A stretch of DNA of 64,000 nucleotides from Acidimicrobiia bacterium (GTDB lineage Bacteria; Acidobacteriota; Vicinamibacteria; Vicinamibacterales; UBA2999), in NCBI GenBank assembly GCA_016871275.1, contig VFZG01000008.1, positions 1 through 64,000 of the forward strand, given 5' to 3'. Below, piece after piece: positions 24,685 through 33,708 of the stretch (its first letter is position 1; every line of letters begins with the position of its first letter). The notes under the pieces were generated by a model that did not search any database, had not been told where the DNA came from, and saw only the letters and a program-made list of their open reading frames with translations. The translations under genes were made by a program, and so were the position numbers.

Positions 24685-26541
24685 GTGAGAGTCGTGCTAC
24701 TCGTTGCATTGCTGCTTGCGGTTCCTCTGACCGCGCAGGTTCCCGTTCAGGATCGGCAGCCGGCGGGTTCGGCGTTACGGCCCGCCGTGGCCGGTCCCAC
24801 CGGCGGCGTTTCCACCGGTCATCCGCTCACCACGGCCGCGGCGTTCGGTATCTTGTTGAAGGGCGGCAACGCGTTCGATGCCGGCGTGGCGTCGTTGATC
24901 GCCGGCGGCGTGCTCGAGCAGGATCTCTACAGCCTCGGCGGCGAGGCGCTCGTCCTGGTCTATCCGAAGACCGAGAACAAGGTCACATCGATTGTCGGCC
25001 AGGGCTGGGCGCCGAAGGCCGTGGACGTGGACTGGTACTTGTCGCGCCACAAGACGCTCGACGGCGCCGGGCTCGATCCCGCCGTCGTGCCCGGTGCGCT
25101 GCACGCCGCGCTCACCGTCCTCGAGAAGTGGGGCACGATGAGCTTCGAAGAGGTCGCCGCGCCGGGCATCGCCTACGCCGAGCACGGCTTCCCCATGCGC
25201 AACAGCACTGCGCAGGCGATCCGCCGCCAACTGAAGTTCTTCGAGGCCTGGCCTGACAACCAGAAGTACTGGTTGAAGCCGGACGGCTCGCACTACCAGC
25301 CCGGCGAAACCATCAAGCTCCCGTCGCTCGCCCGCACGCTGAAGCGGATGGTGGAGGCCGAACGCTCGGCGAAGCGACGAAGCCGCGCGGCCGGGATCGT
25401 CGCGGCGCGGGATCGCTTTTACAAAGGCGACATCGCCAACGAGATGGTGGCGTTCCTGCAAAAGCACCACGCGCCGTTCGCCACGAGCGACTTCGCCGAC
25501 TACTTCGCGCGCATCGAGGAGCCCGCCCAGGTCACCTATCGGGGCTACACCGTCTACAAGCATGGGTTCGGCAGCCAGGGCCCGGTGCTCTTGCAGGCGC
25601 TGAACATCCTCGAGAACTTCGACCTGCACGCCATGGGCTATGCGAGCGCGGACTACCTGCACACCGTCACCGAGGCACTGAAGCTGGCCTACGCCGATCG
25701 CGATTCGTTCTATGCCGACCCGGCGTTTGTGCAGGTGCCGGCTGAAGGGCTGCTCTCGAAGGCCTATGCGAAAGAGCGCGCCGCCCTGATCGACCCCAAG
25801 CGCGCGTCGACGTCGTTCATCGCCGGAGACCCGACCAAGTTCGATTCGAAGGTGAAGGAGTGGCCGTTCTGGAAGGCCAACGTGACCAACGGCGCGACGC
25901 CGCGCACGCAGAGCGGCGACGAGCTCAATGCGCCGGAGGTCGTGAAGGACACCACGCACATGGCCGTCATTGACAAGGACGGCAACATTTTCGACGTCAC
26001 GCCCAGCGGCGGGTGGGTGCCCGGCGCGGTGATTCTCGGCGACACCGGCATCGGCATGAGCGTGCGCGGCGAGCAGTTCTGGCTCGACAAGACCCGCGCC
26101 AACCAGCTCCGTCCACGCGCCCGGCCGCGCTACACCCTGACGCCGAGCATGGTGTTCAAGGGCGATACGCCGCTGATGGGCATCGGCACGCCCGGCGGCG
26201 ACAACCAGGATCAAACCATCCTGCAGGCGCTGCTCAGCATCGTCGACTTCTGGAACGACTGGTATCCCAACCTGCATGCCGCGTTCGAGCGCCCGCGCGT
26301 GCAGACCATGCATTTCTACGGCTCGTTCTGGCCGCACGATGCCGGCTTCAATCAGTTGAACGTCGAGGCCGCGATTCCCGATGCGGTCTACAACGAGCTG
26401 AAGGCGCGCGGCCACGATGTCAGCCGGCTCCGTCAGTTCGGCGTATCGGGCTGTGCGACCGCGGTGATGATCGACCCGGCGAGCGGCAATCGGATCGCCG
26501 GCGCCGACCCGCGGCGGGATTGCTACGCGATGGCGTATTAG
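24685..26541 (+). CDS. ggt: Gamma-glutamyltransferase family protein
   Basis: 618 residues; GTG at 24685 with a CAGGAGGG ribosome site. Signal peptide to PLTAQ. Ntn-hydrolase of the GGT family, self-cleaved before a Thr and acting on glutathione-like gamma-glutamyl compounds in the periplasm. Seen: HPLTTAAAFGILLKGGNAFDAGVA, the small-subunit Thr in VVKDTTHMAVIDKDGN (near residue 430), TPSGGWVPGAVILGDTGIG, and RPRARPRYTLTPSMVFKGD and GIGTPGGDNQDQT. It is longer than the E. coli enzyme mainly before the Thr. Substrate preference is not readable. Confidence 0.9.
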   Translation: MRVVLLVALLLAVPLTAQVPVQDRQPAGSALRPAVAGPTGGVSTGHPLTTAAAFGILLKGGNAFDAGVASLIAGGVLEQDLYSLGGEALVLVYPKTENKVTSIVGQGWAPKAVDVDWYLSRHKTLDGAGLDPAVVPGALHAALTVLEKWGTMSFEEVAAPGIAYAEHGFPMRNSTAQAIRRQLKFFEAWPDNQKYWLKPDGSHYQPGETIKLPSLARTLKRMVEAERSAKRRSRAAGIVAARDRFYKGDIANEMVAFLQKHHAPFATSDFADYFARIEEPAQVTYRGYTVYKHGFGSQGPVLLQALNILENFDLHAMGYASADYLHTVTEALKLAYADRDSFYADPAFVQVPAEGLLSKAYAKERAALIDPKRASTSFIAGDPTKFDSKVKEWPFWKANVTNGATPRTQSGDELNAPEVVKDTTHMAVIDKDGNIFDVTPSGGWVPGAVILGDTGIGMSVRGEQFWLDKTRANQLRPRARPRYTLTPSMVFKGDTPLMGIGTPGGDNQDQTILQALLSIVDFWNDWYPNLHAAFERPRVQTMHFYGSFWPHDAGFNQLNVEAAIPDAVYNELKARGHDVSRLRQFGVSGCATAVMIDPASGNRIAGADPRRDCYAMAY

Positions 26542-26580
26542 CGTGCTTGGGTAGCGCTTCAGTGGATCGACCGGAGAGGA

Positions 26581-27147
26581 CTAGCGGAGTGGGAGCACGC
26601 CGGGGAACAGCAGGTCCACGAGTGATTGCCGCGAGCGCGTCGCCGGATCTAACCCGGTCGCCTGTTCGTAGCGCGCGATGACGGCGAGCGCATCCGGCTC
26701 CGACGCCTGCCCTACAGCCTCGAACTCGACACAGCGCACCGTGCGGCCGCCGCCCGTGGCCTCGTAGTACACGACCTCGCAGTCGGCGAAGTACCAGACT
26801 TCGAGCGCCTTCAGCAGCTCGCCGCGCCAGACGACGCCCATTCGCGCCGTGAAGGCGTCCACCTGGGCGGCCTGGTCGCCCTTGTGGTGCCCGAGGTCCA
26901 GGTTGATCTCGTCGCGTACCTCGGGGTCTGAGGCGAGCGCCTTGATCGTGAGCTGATGCAGTTCGCGATCGAAGCGGTGCCGCAGGATGTAGTGCTGCGC
27001 CTGCCCGTCGGCTGTCAGGCAGTAGCGATCGCGCACCTGCAGCACGGCCGTGCGCACCGGTCCCAATCGCGCGAGCGTCTGCCGGAAGGTGGCCATGTCG
27101 AAGCTGCCGTCGAGCACGAACTTGTGTTCGATCTCGGTGAAGTGCAT
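26581..27147 (-). CDS. CYTH-like (triphosphate tunnel) domain protein
   Basis: 188 residues; ATG at 27147 overlaps the PLD stop as TGATG. The N-terminal EIEHKF matches the ExExK signature of CYTH/TTM enzymes. It is followed by RDRYCL, ILRHRFDRELHQLTIKAL (R-x-R and T-x-K tunnel residues), VRDEINLDLG (R-x-E), and VYYEATGGGRTVRCVEFEA. TTM enzymes hydrolyse or bind tri/polyphosphates or make cAMP. Which applies here is open. Last gene of the 30.17-26.58 kb unit, and converging on ggt with a 39-bp gap. Confidence 0.7.
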   Translation of the reverse strand: MHFTEIEHKFVLDGSFDMATFRQTLARLGPVRTAVLQVRDRYCLTADGQAQHYILRHRFDRELHQLTIKALASDPEVRDEINLDLGHHKGDQAAQVDAFTARMGVVWRGELLKALEVWYFADCEVVYYEATGGGRTVRCVEFEAVGQASEPDALAVIARYEQATGLDPATRSRQSLVDLLFPGVLPLR

Positions 27148-28304
27148 CACATCCACCACTTGAAGCGGCCGTATTGTGCCACACGCGCCGCCACGCGCGG
27201 CGGGAGCTCGCGAAACGACTCGCGTGTCACGAGCACGTTGTGGGAATCGCGGCAGAGCTCGTCGAAGATGGCCCGGAGCGGCGCCACTGCCCGCGGGTCG
27301 CGGCTCTCGAGCATCAATTCGCCCAGCCGGTCGTGCGCCGCGTCTTCGAAGTTGTAGCTGCCGAAGGCCGCCCACGCGTCGTCGATGAGCACGATCTTCG
27401 AGTGCTCGCCGCGCCGGTGTTCGTAGATCCGCACGCCGGCCTCGAGCAGCCGAGGGTAACTGGCGGCGGCCGCGATCCACGCCAGGTCCGTGGCCGGCAG
27501 GGCATCCCGGTGCGAGTGGAACACCTCGACGAGCACGCCGCGACTGGCCGCGCGCAGCACGGCGTCGAGGAGCGGAGCGACGGGCTTGAAGTAGAAGCTC
27601 GTGATGCGGGCCGAGGTCTGGGCACCATCGAGCATCGCGATCATCCGCGTCGTGACGGCGTTGTCGCCGCACCAGCCGAAGGGCCCCATCCAATCCTGTG
27701 TCAGATTCGGGTTGCAGTACCAGTAGTCGAGTGCGAGGTCCGCCGGTGCCGGGTCGGCACGCGCCACGTCCGCCAGGGTCGCCAGATGCGCGTGCGGCAC
27801 CGTGCCGCCGAAGTCACGCAGGCTCTCGAGCAGCGTGGCCACGATCGGCCCGCGTACCGCCACGGCGTATTCGTTCCACTGCTCGAAGGACGTCTTGGTC
27901 AGGTTGCTGCTGCCAACGATGGCTTCACCGGCTTCGGACACCTGGATCTTCACGTGCTGGCCGCCGCCGAGGAGCCGCTGCACCTGGTGCGCCGGCGCGT
28001 AGACAGTGACTGTGGCGCCCTCGGCGCGCAGGTCAGTGAGCTCGCGGTTGGCGGCAGCTCGCTGAGCCGGAGACATCAGCACGCCACCTAGGCGCTGGCC
28101 GAACGCATCGACTAGCAGCGACACGGCGACGCCGCGGCGCTGCGCCCGCTGCAGCGCGGCGAGGATCTCAGTGCCGTAGGCATCGTGTTCGATATAGAAC
28201 GTCGAGAGATGAAGGAAGGCGCGTGCCTCGTTGATCATCGCCAGGCGGCGCTGCCATTCCGCTGCCCGGTTCCAGAGCGGCACGAGCGCGGACGCCTTCT
28301 GCAT
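27147..28304 (-). CDS. Phospholipase D-like protein (two HKD-type motifs)
   Basis: 385 residues; ATG at 28304 overlaps the SDR stop (TGATG). Two PLD half-domains: the first motif is HVKIQVSEAGEAIVGSSNLT with Glu where the Asp of HxKxxxxD is usual, the second HSKIVLIDDAWAAFGSYNF is canonical. No signal peptide or membrane helix is seen, so it may be a cytoplasmic or membrane-associated phosphodiesterase/phosphatidyltransferase (cardiolipin-synthase-like) or a nuclease. Its neighbours (CYTH, SDR, FolB, methyltransferase) do not settle the substrate. Confidence 0.8.
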   Translation of the reverse strand: MQKASALVPLWNRAAEWQRRLAMINEARAFLHLSTFYIEHDAYGTEILAALQRAQRRGVAVSLLVDAFGQRLGGVLMSPAQRAAANRELTDLRAEGATVTVYAPAHQVQRLLGGGQHVKIQVSEAGEAIVGSSNLTKTSFEQWNEYAVAVRGPIVATLLESLRDFGGTVPHAHLATLADVARADPAPADLALDYWYCNPNLTQDWMGPFGWCGDNAVTTRMIAMLDGAQTSARITSFYFKPVAPLLDAVLRAASRGVLVEVFHSHRDALPATDLAWIAAAASYPRLLEAGVRIYEHRRGEHSKIVLIDDAWAAFGSYNFEDAAHDRLGELMLESRDPRAVAPLRAIFDELCRDSHNVLVTRESFRELPPRVAARVAQYGRFKWWM

Positions 28305-29035
28305 CAGAGCCGGTAGCCGCCCGCGACGTCGATGTTCTGGCCGGTGACGTAGTTGGCGTCGAGCAGGTAGTGAACGGCCTGGCCGATGTCGTCGAGTGTG
28401 CCCGAGCGGCCAAGAGGCACCCACCGGCTGATTTCGTCGGGCGCCGGCAGATCCACCGAGTTCTCGAGCTGCCCGGGCGACACCATGTTCACGCGGATCT
28501 GCTGCGGCGCGTACGCGGCGGCAAGCGCACGGGTGAGCACGAGCAGGCCGGTCTTGCTCACGTAGTAGTCGGTGCCGCGAGTGTTGGCGCGAATGCCTTC
28601 GAGCCCTGCCATGCCGATGTTGATGATGTGGCCGCGGGCCGGCATCAGCTTGAGCGCGCCGTAGCAGCAGTAGTAGGCGCCCGAGAGATTCGCGGCGATG
28701 GTGTCGTCCCACCCGTCGGGATCGAGAGCCGTCAGCGGTTGCGGGTTGTAGTTGCCGACGTTGTTCACGAGCAGATCCACGCGGCCTTCGGCGTTGCCGA
28801 TGTCGGCAAAGGCGGAAGCCACTGCGTGTTTGTCGGCCACGTCAACCTTTCGTGCGCGGGCGCGGCAACCGGTGGCGGCGATGGCCTGTTCGAGCGTGCG
28901 GGCCTCGTCGTCCGACGACCGGTAGAAGACGACGACGTCGTAACCGCGTGCGGCCAGTGACAGGCAGAGATGCCGGCCGAGCCGCCTGGCCCCGCCAGTG
29001 ACCACCGCGACGGGACGAGTGCTGGCGGCACTCAT
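28304..29035 (-). CDS. SDR-family oxidoreductase, FolM/pteridine-reductase-like
   Basis: 243 residues. Classical SDR: cofactor motif VVTGGARRLGRHLCLSLA with the Arg-Arg after TGGA that favours NADPH, LLVNNVG, and catalytic Tyr-Lys in DYYVSKTGLLVL; ends with the GQNIDVAGGYRL motif typical of the family. The TGGARRLG start and the overlap with a FolB/FolX-like gene suggest dihydromonapterin or dihydropteridine reductase (FolM-like). That assignment is inference from context. Confidence 0.8.
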   Translation of the reverse strand: MSAASTRPVAVVTGGARRLGRHLCLSLAARGYDVVVFYRSSDDEARTLEQAIAATGCRARARKVDVADKHAVASAFADIGNAEGRVDLLVNNVGNYNPQPLTALDPDGWDDTIAANLSGAYYCCYGALKLMPARGHIINIGMAGLEGIRANTRGTDYYVSKTGLLVLTRALAAAYAPQQIRVNMVSPGQLENSVDLPAPDEISRWVPLGRSGTLDDIGQAVHYLLDANYVTGQNIDVAGGYRL

Positions 29036-29388
29036 CGGCGGCGCTCCACGCGTACGAACGAACAGTCGGCGGCCGGGACGGCGGCGGGTTTCCGCACTTC
29101 GATCCGTACGGCCGTCGCCACCGGCACCTCCGCGAGTAGTTGCCCCGCGGTGCGCTCAGCCATCGTCTCGATCAGCTGGAACCGCGAATCCTGCAACAGG
29201 CGGGTGACACCCGCGGCAATGCCGTCGTAGTCCACCGCATCCGCAATTGCGTCGGAGCCAGCAGGTGGGTCGAAGTCGTAGTCGAGCTCGATGTCCAGAT
29301 ACACGGTCTGCGCGGCAACACGCTCGTGCGGATAGATGCCGATGATGCAGTCGACTCGCAGGTTCTTCAGTCCGGTCGTGCCCGTCAT
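29032..29388 (-). CDS. folB: Dihydroneopterin aldolase / epimerase family protein (FolB or FolX)
   Basis: 118 residues from the ATG at 29388 (ATGA overlap with the methyltransferase); the longer ORF is spurious. Seen: LKNLRVDCIIGIYPHERVAAQTVYLDIEL, VDYDGIAAGVTRLLQ, and FQLIETMAERTAGQLL with the conserved Glu, then VRIEVRKPAAVP with the catalytic-type Lys. Family members cleave dihydroneopterin or epimerise its triphosphate in folate or tetrahydromonapterin synthesis. FolB versus FolX cannot be decided by eye; the adjacent FolM-like SDR leans to the monapterin branch. Confidence 0.8.
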   Translation of the reverse strand: MTGTTGLKNLRVDCIIGIYPHERVAAQTVYLDIELDYDFDPPAGSDAIADAVDYDGIAAGVTRLLQDSRFQLIETMAERTAGQLLAEVPVATAVRIEVRKPAAVPAADCSFVRVERRR

Positions 29389-30170
29389 GTGGCCGAGTCC
29401 TTCCGTGCGATCCAGATCTGTTCCTCGGCCGTGGCGGCGAGAAACGGTGTGCCGTCGAAGGCACCGAGGCAGCCTTCCGCCTTGAAGCCGGTGTCGGCGA
29501 GCAGGGCGGCCGCCTGCGCGGGTGACATCCAGCTCAGTGACAGCGGGCGATAGCGGCGGCGCATCATCACGCCGTCGTCGTCGAGCAGGTCTTCCCAGGT
29601 GACGACGCGCATCGTCTGCGCGTGTGCGTCGATGAGGGACGTGACCCAGAGCAGCGCGTGATGTCCATCCGGCGTGTCGTACTCCGCACGCAGCTGCACA
29701 CGTCGCATCTCGTCGAGCCGCCCGGGTGTCATGAGGAAGTCGTCGAAGATGAAGCGCCCGCCCGGCCGCAGCTGCGTGTGGATGTGGCGCAGGGCATCGC
29801 GCTTGGCGTCGAGTGAGGTGAGGTGACCGATGCTGTGGTAGGGCAGCGCAATGAGCGCGGCCGGTTCTGGCAGCACGAAGCTGCGGAAGTCGCCCTGCAG
29901 AAGGGTGAGGCGGTTGGCCACACCGGCCTCGGCCGCGCGCGCCTGGCACAGAGCGAGCATCGCCGGCGACAGATCCACGCCGACGACGTGGCGGCCCCGC
30001 ACCGCCGCCTCCACCGCAATCCGCCCGTCGCCCACGCCGAGTTCCACCACCGAACCCTCGGCCGCGAGGTACGCCTGCACGTAGAAGGGAAGGTTGGTGT
30101 GGGTGGAGCCGGCAGTGGCCGTCCAGATGCTGTAGATGTCGGCGAAGCGCTCGTACTCCAATGCGTCCAT
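29385..30170 (-). CDS. Class I SAM-dependent methyltransferase
   Basis: 261 residues from ATG 30170. Motif I VVELGVGDGRIAVEAAVRG, motif II acidic end VVGVDLSPAMLALC, motif III-IV LLQGDFRSFVLPEPAALIALPYHSIGHL, and LRPGGRFIFDDFLM. Substrate unknown. The N-terminus (YERFADIYSIWTA) resembles small-molecule methyltransferases. First gene of five coupled genes (methyltransferase, FolB/X, SDR, PLD, CYTH). Confidence 0.82.
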   Translation of the reverse strand: MDALEYERFADIYSIWTATAGSTHTNLPFYVQAYLAAEGSVVELGVGDGRIAVEAAVRGRHVVGVDLSPAMLALCQARAAEAGVANRLTLLQGDFRSFVLPEPAALIALPYHSIGHLTSLDAKRDALRHIHTQLRPGGRFIFDDFLMTPGRLDEMRRVQLRAEYDTPDGHHALLWVTSLIDAHAQTMRVVTWEDLLDDDGVMMRRRYRPLSLSWMSPAQAAALLADTGFKAEGCLGAFDGTPFLAATAEEQIWIARKDSAT

Positions 30171-30218
30171 TATCGCTATTGGACCACGTCCGTCGCCGCT
30201 TCGATTCACCACCGCGCA

Positions 30219-30690
30219 CTACGCGATACGGGCCCCGGACGTGTTCACGTAGACGGCGTGGAGCGATTGACTGGCCGTCATGAACAGGCGGTTGCGCCTG
30301 CTGCCGCCGAAGCACACGCTGGCGCAGGTTTCCGGCAGCCGGATCATGCCGATCGTCGCGCCGTCGGGGGCGATGACCTGCACGCCAGGCGCGCGCCCGC
30401 CCAGATGTTGCCCTCGACGTCACAGCGGATGCCGTCGGCCCCACTCGGCGCATTGGTGCCAGCAATGGTGAGTGTCGCCAGTGTGCGCGCGTTGCGCAGT
30501 GTGGTGCCGGTGACGTCGAACGCCTTGATGGCGCGCCTGCTGGCTGTGTCGGCCAGGTAGCGCGTCCTGTAGTCGGGCAAGAAGCAGAGCCCGTCAGGAC
30601 CGGTCACCTCGTCGGTGACCTTTGGAATCTCGCCCGAGCGGCCATCCGCCCGGTAGACCGCCATTGGGAGTTTCGAGTCGGCCACGAGCG
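30219..30690 (-). pseudogene. Broken SMP-30/gluconolactonase-like gene, 3' half, frameshifted
   Basis: One frame reads LPMAVYRADGRSGEIPKVTDE, GPDGLCFLPDYRTRYLADTASRRAIKAFDV and GADGIRCDVEGNIWAGA. It then must shift by one base near 30400 to continue PGVQVIAPDGATIGMIRLPE, CFGGSRRNRLFMTASQSLHAVYV, ending TAG at 30221-30219. That is the second half of an SMP-30/gluconolactonase beta-propeller (GPDGL...LYVADT; GADGI-x-D-GNIW; CFGG..LF-TA). The first half with metal-binding residues is absent upstream, so the gene is truncated and not functional. Confidence 0.75.
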
Positions 30691-30972
30691 CCGCGGCTTG
30701 TAGTCGCGGACGGGGGGCGCCGTGACTACCAGGCAGCTGCTGACGGCGCCGCCGACGGCTTCGAGCAACCCGGCGGCCCAGAGCGCCCACGGCGCGGACG
30801 CTAGCGTAGCCACGCCATGGCTCGCCAACACCAATAGAAAGGGCGCGTCGAAGGCGAATAAGAACGACGACTGGCCACTGACCAACGCCTCGAGGTATGC
30901 GCTGGAACCCATTCGGGAGACCAGGAACATGAAGACCGGTGCCTTGAGCACCACCGCTTCCGCCTCCCGCAC
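30604..30972 (-). CDS. Possible fragment of a membrane protein
   Basis: GTG-started frame with good coding-like third-position GC: APVFMFLVSRMGSSAYLEALVSG then two hydrophobic stretches (FAFDAPFLLVLASHGVATL; APWALWAAGLLEAVGGAV). The last ~30 codons are out of frame over the SMP-30 remnant, so the real end is lost. I recognise no family. It is most likely a gene remnant next to another remnant. The remaining 30973-31035 shows nothing. Confidence 0.25.
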   Translation of the reverse strand: MREAEAVVLKAPVFMFLVSRMGSSAYLEALVSGQSSFLFAFDAPFLLVLASHGVATLASAPWALWAAGLLEAVGGAVSSCLVVTAPPVRDYKPRRSWPTRNSQWRSTGRMAARARFQRSPTR

Positions 30973-31035
30973 AAAGAAACTCGCGCCGTGCGACAGGGCT
31001 CATGGCGCCAATCATATGGCAGGCGAGTGCCGGGA

Positions 31036-32430
<1,395 letters not shown>

Positions 32431-32461
32431 GCCAAGCCTCTCATTCCTCATTCCTCGTTGC

Positions 32462-33574
32462 TTAGTCCCTAGTTCCCACCGGCAGCGTCAGGCGGAACCG
32501 GGTGCCGCGCCCGTCGGCCGTCGTCATGTCGATGCGGCCGTCGTGCGCGTCGATGATCTTGCGGACGATGGCCAGCCCCAGGCCCGAGCCCTGGGCCTTG
32601 GTGGTAAAAAACGGATTGAAGATCTTCTCCGCCACATCGTCCGGCATCCCCGGCCCGTCGTCGATGACGTCGACCAGCACGGTCGGTACCGCCGCGTGGC
32701 CGTCGGGCAGTAGCGCGCCGTCGTCGGCGCCGCGCGCCATGCGCGCCGTGATCTCGATCCGGCCGTGACCGTCGAGCGCCTCGTAGGCGTTGATCAGCAG
32801 ATTGCAGAAGACCTGCGTCAGCTGGTGCTGGTCGGCACCGAGCAGCGGCAGATCCGCCGGTATGCTCAAGTCGACGACGATGGCGCCGCGCGTGGCCTTG
32901 CCGTCGGCCAGCGCCACCGCGTTCGACACCGCGTCGGCCACCGACGTGCGATCCACCTGCAGGCGCACCGGGCGCACGAACGCCAGCACTTCCTGCACGA
33001 TCGCGTTGGCCATCTTGGCTTCGTTGATGATGTCGCCGACCAGCGCCTGCACGTCGGGGTGGTCCGGCGCCTTGCGGCGCAGCAGGCCGGCGAGCACCTC
33101 GATGCCCGCCAGCGGGTTCTTGATCTCGTGCGCCATCACCGCCGCCATCTCGCCGACGGCCGCCAGGCGATCGCGGAGCCGCTCGCGCTCCTCGATCTGC
33201 TCGACGTGGGTCAGATCTTTGAAGAACAGGGCGGCGCCCATCGGCTCGCCGTGATCGTCGCGCACCAGCGACAACGTGTAGCCGATCACCGTGCCGGTGG
33301 ACTTGAGCCTGAGTTCGGCGCGATTGGGCAGCGACTGCAGCTCGAAGGCGCCGCCCAGCACGCGAACGATGTCGGGATGTTCGTGCAGGAGATCGGCGTA
33401 GCCGGCGCCGGCCGCGTCGCCTGCCGCCAGGCGGAAGAGCCGGCGGGCCTCGTCGTTGACCAGCACGACGCCGCCCTGGCGGTCGATTGCCAGCACGCCG
33501 TTGCGCATGTTGCCCACCATGTGGCGGAAGAACTTGTCCGCGAGGCGGGAGGATGTCTCGGCAGGTTTGGGCAT
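32462..33574 (-). CDS. PAS-domain sensor histidine kinase (NtrB-like)
   Basis: 370 residues, soluble. PAS domain (MRNGVLAIDRQGGVVLVNDEARRLF) at about 22-130, H-box AVMAHEIKNPLAGIEVL (His near 150), N-box NLLINAYEAL, G1 VIDDGPGMP, F-box FNPFFTTKAQGSGLGLAIV. With no membrane helices it senses an internal signal. Phosphodonor for the NtrC-like regulator just downstream. The 134-bp upstream gap contains a perfect AT-rich palindrome (33656-33671) that may be its operator. Confidence 0.93.
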   Translation of the reverse strand: MPKPAETSSRLADKFFRHMVGNMRNGVLAIDRQGGVVLVNDEARRLFRLAAGDAAGAGYADLLHEHPDIVRVLGGAFELQSLPNRAELRLKSTGTVIGYTLSLVRDDHGEPMGAALFFKDLTHVEQIEERERLRDRLAAVGEMAAVMAHEIKNPLAGIEVLAGLLRRKAPDHPDVQALVGDIINEAKMANAIVQEVLAFVRPVRLQVDRTSVADAVSNAVALADGKATRGAIVVDLSIPADLPLLGADQHQLTQVFCNLLINAYEALDGHGRIEITARMARGADDGALLPDGHAAVPTVLVDVIDDGPGMPDDVAEKIFNPFFTTKAQGSGLGLAIVRKIIDAHDGRIDMTTADGRGTRFRLTLPVGTRD

Positions 33575-33655
33575 TACCGTGTGGCCGAGCCGGGTTGAGC
33601 AAAGGCCGTGCCCCGCTGGGCCGCAACGACTGAACGCTCTAAGCCGTTGCGATTA

Positions 33656-33671
33656 CATAATTTGTATTATG
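33656..33671. promoter_or_regulatory. AT-rich perfect palindrome upstream of the NtrB-like kinase
   Basis: CATAATTTGTATTATG: 6-bp arms, 4-nt centre, in very GC-rich surroundings, 82 bp before the kinase start. Candidate regulator-binding site or -10 region; it contains TAATAC/CATAAT hexamers on the minus strand. Confidence 0.4.
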
Positions 33672-33708
33672 CCCTGATGTGGAACTCGATAACGAAACAG
33701 TAATCGAT

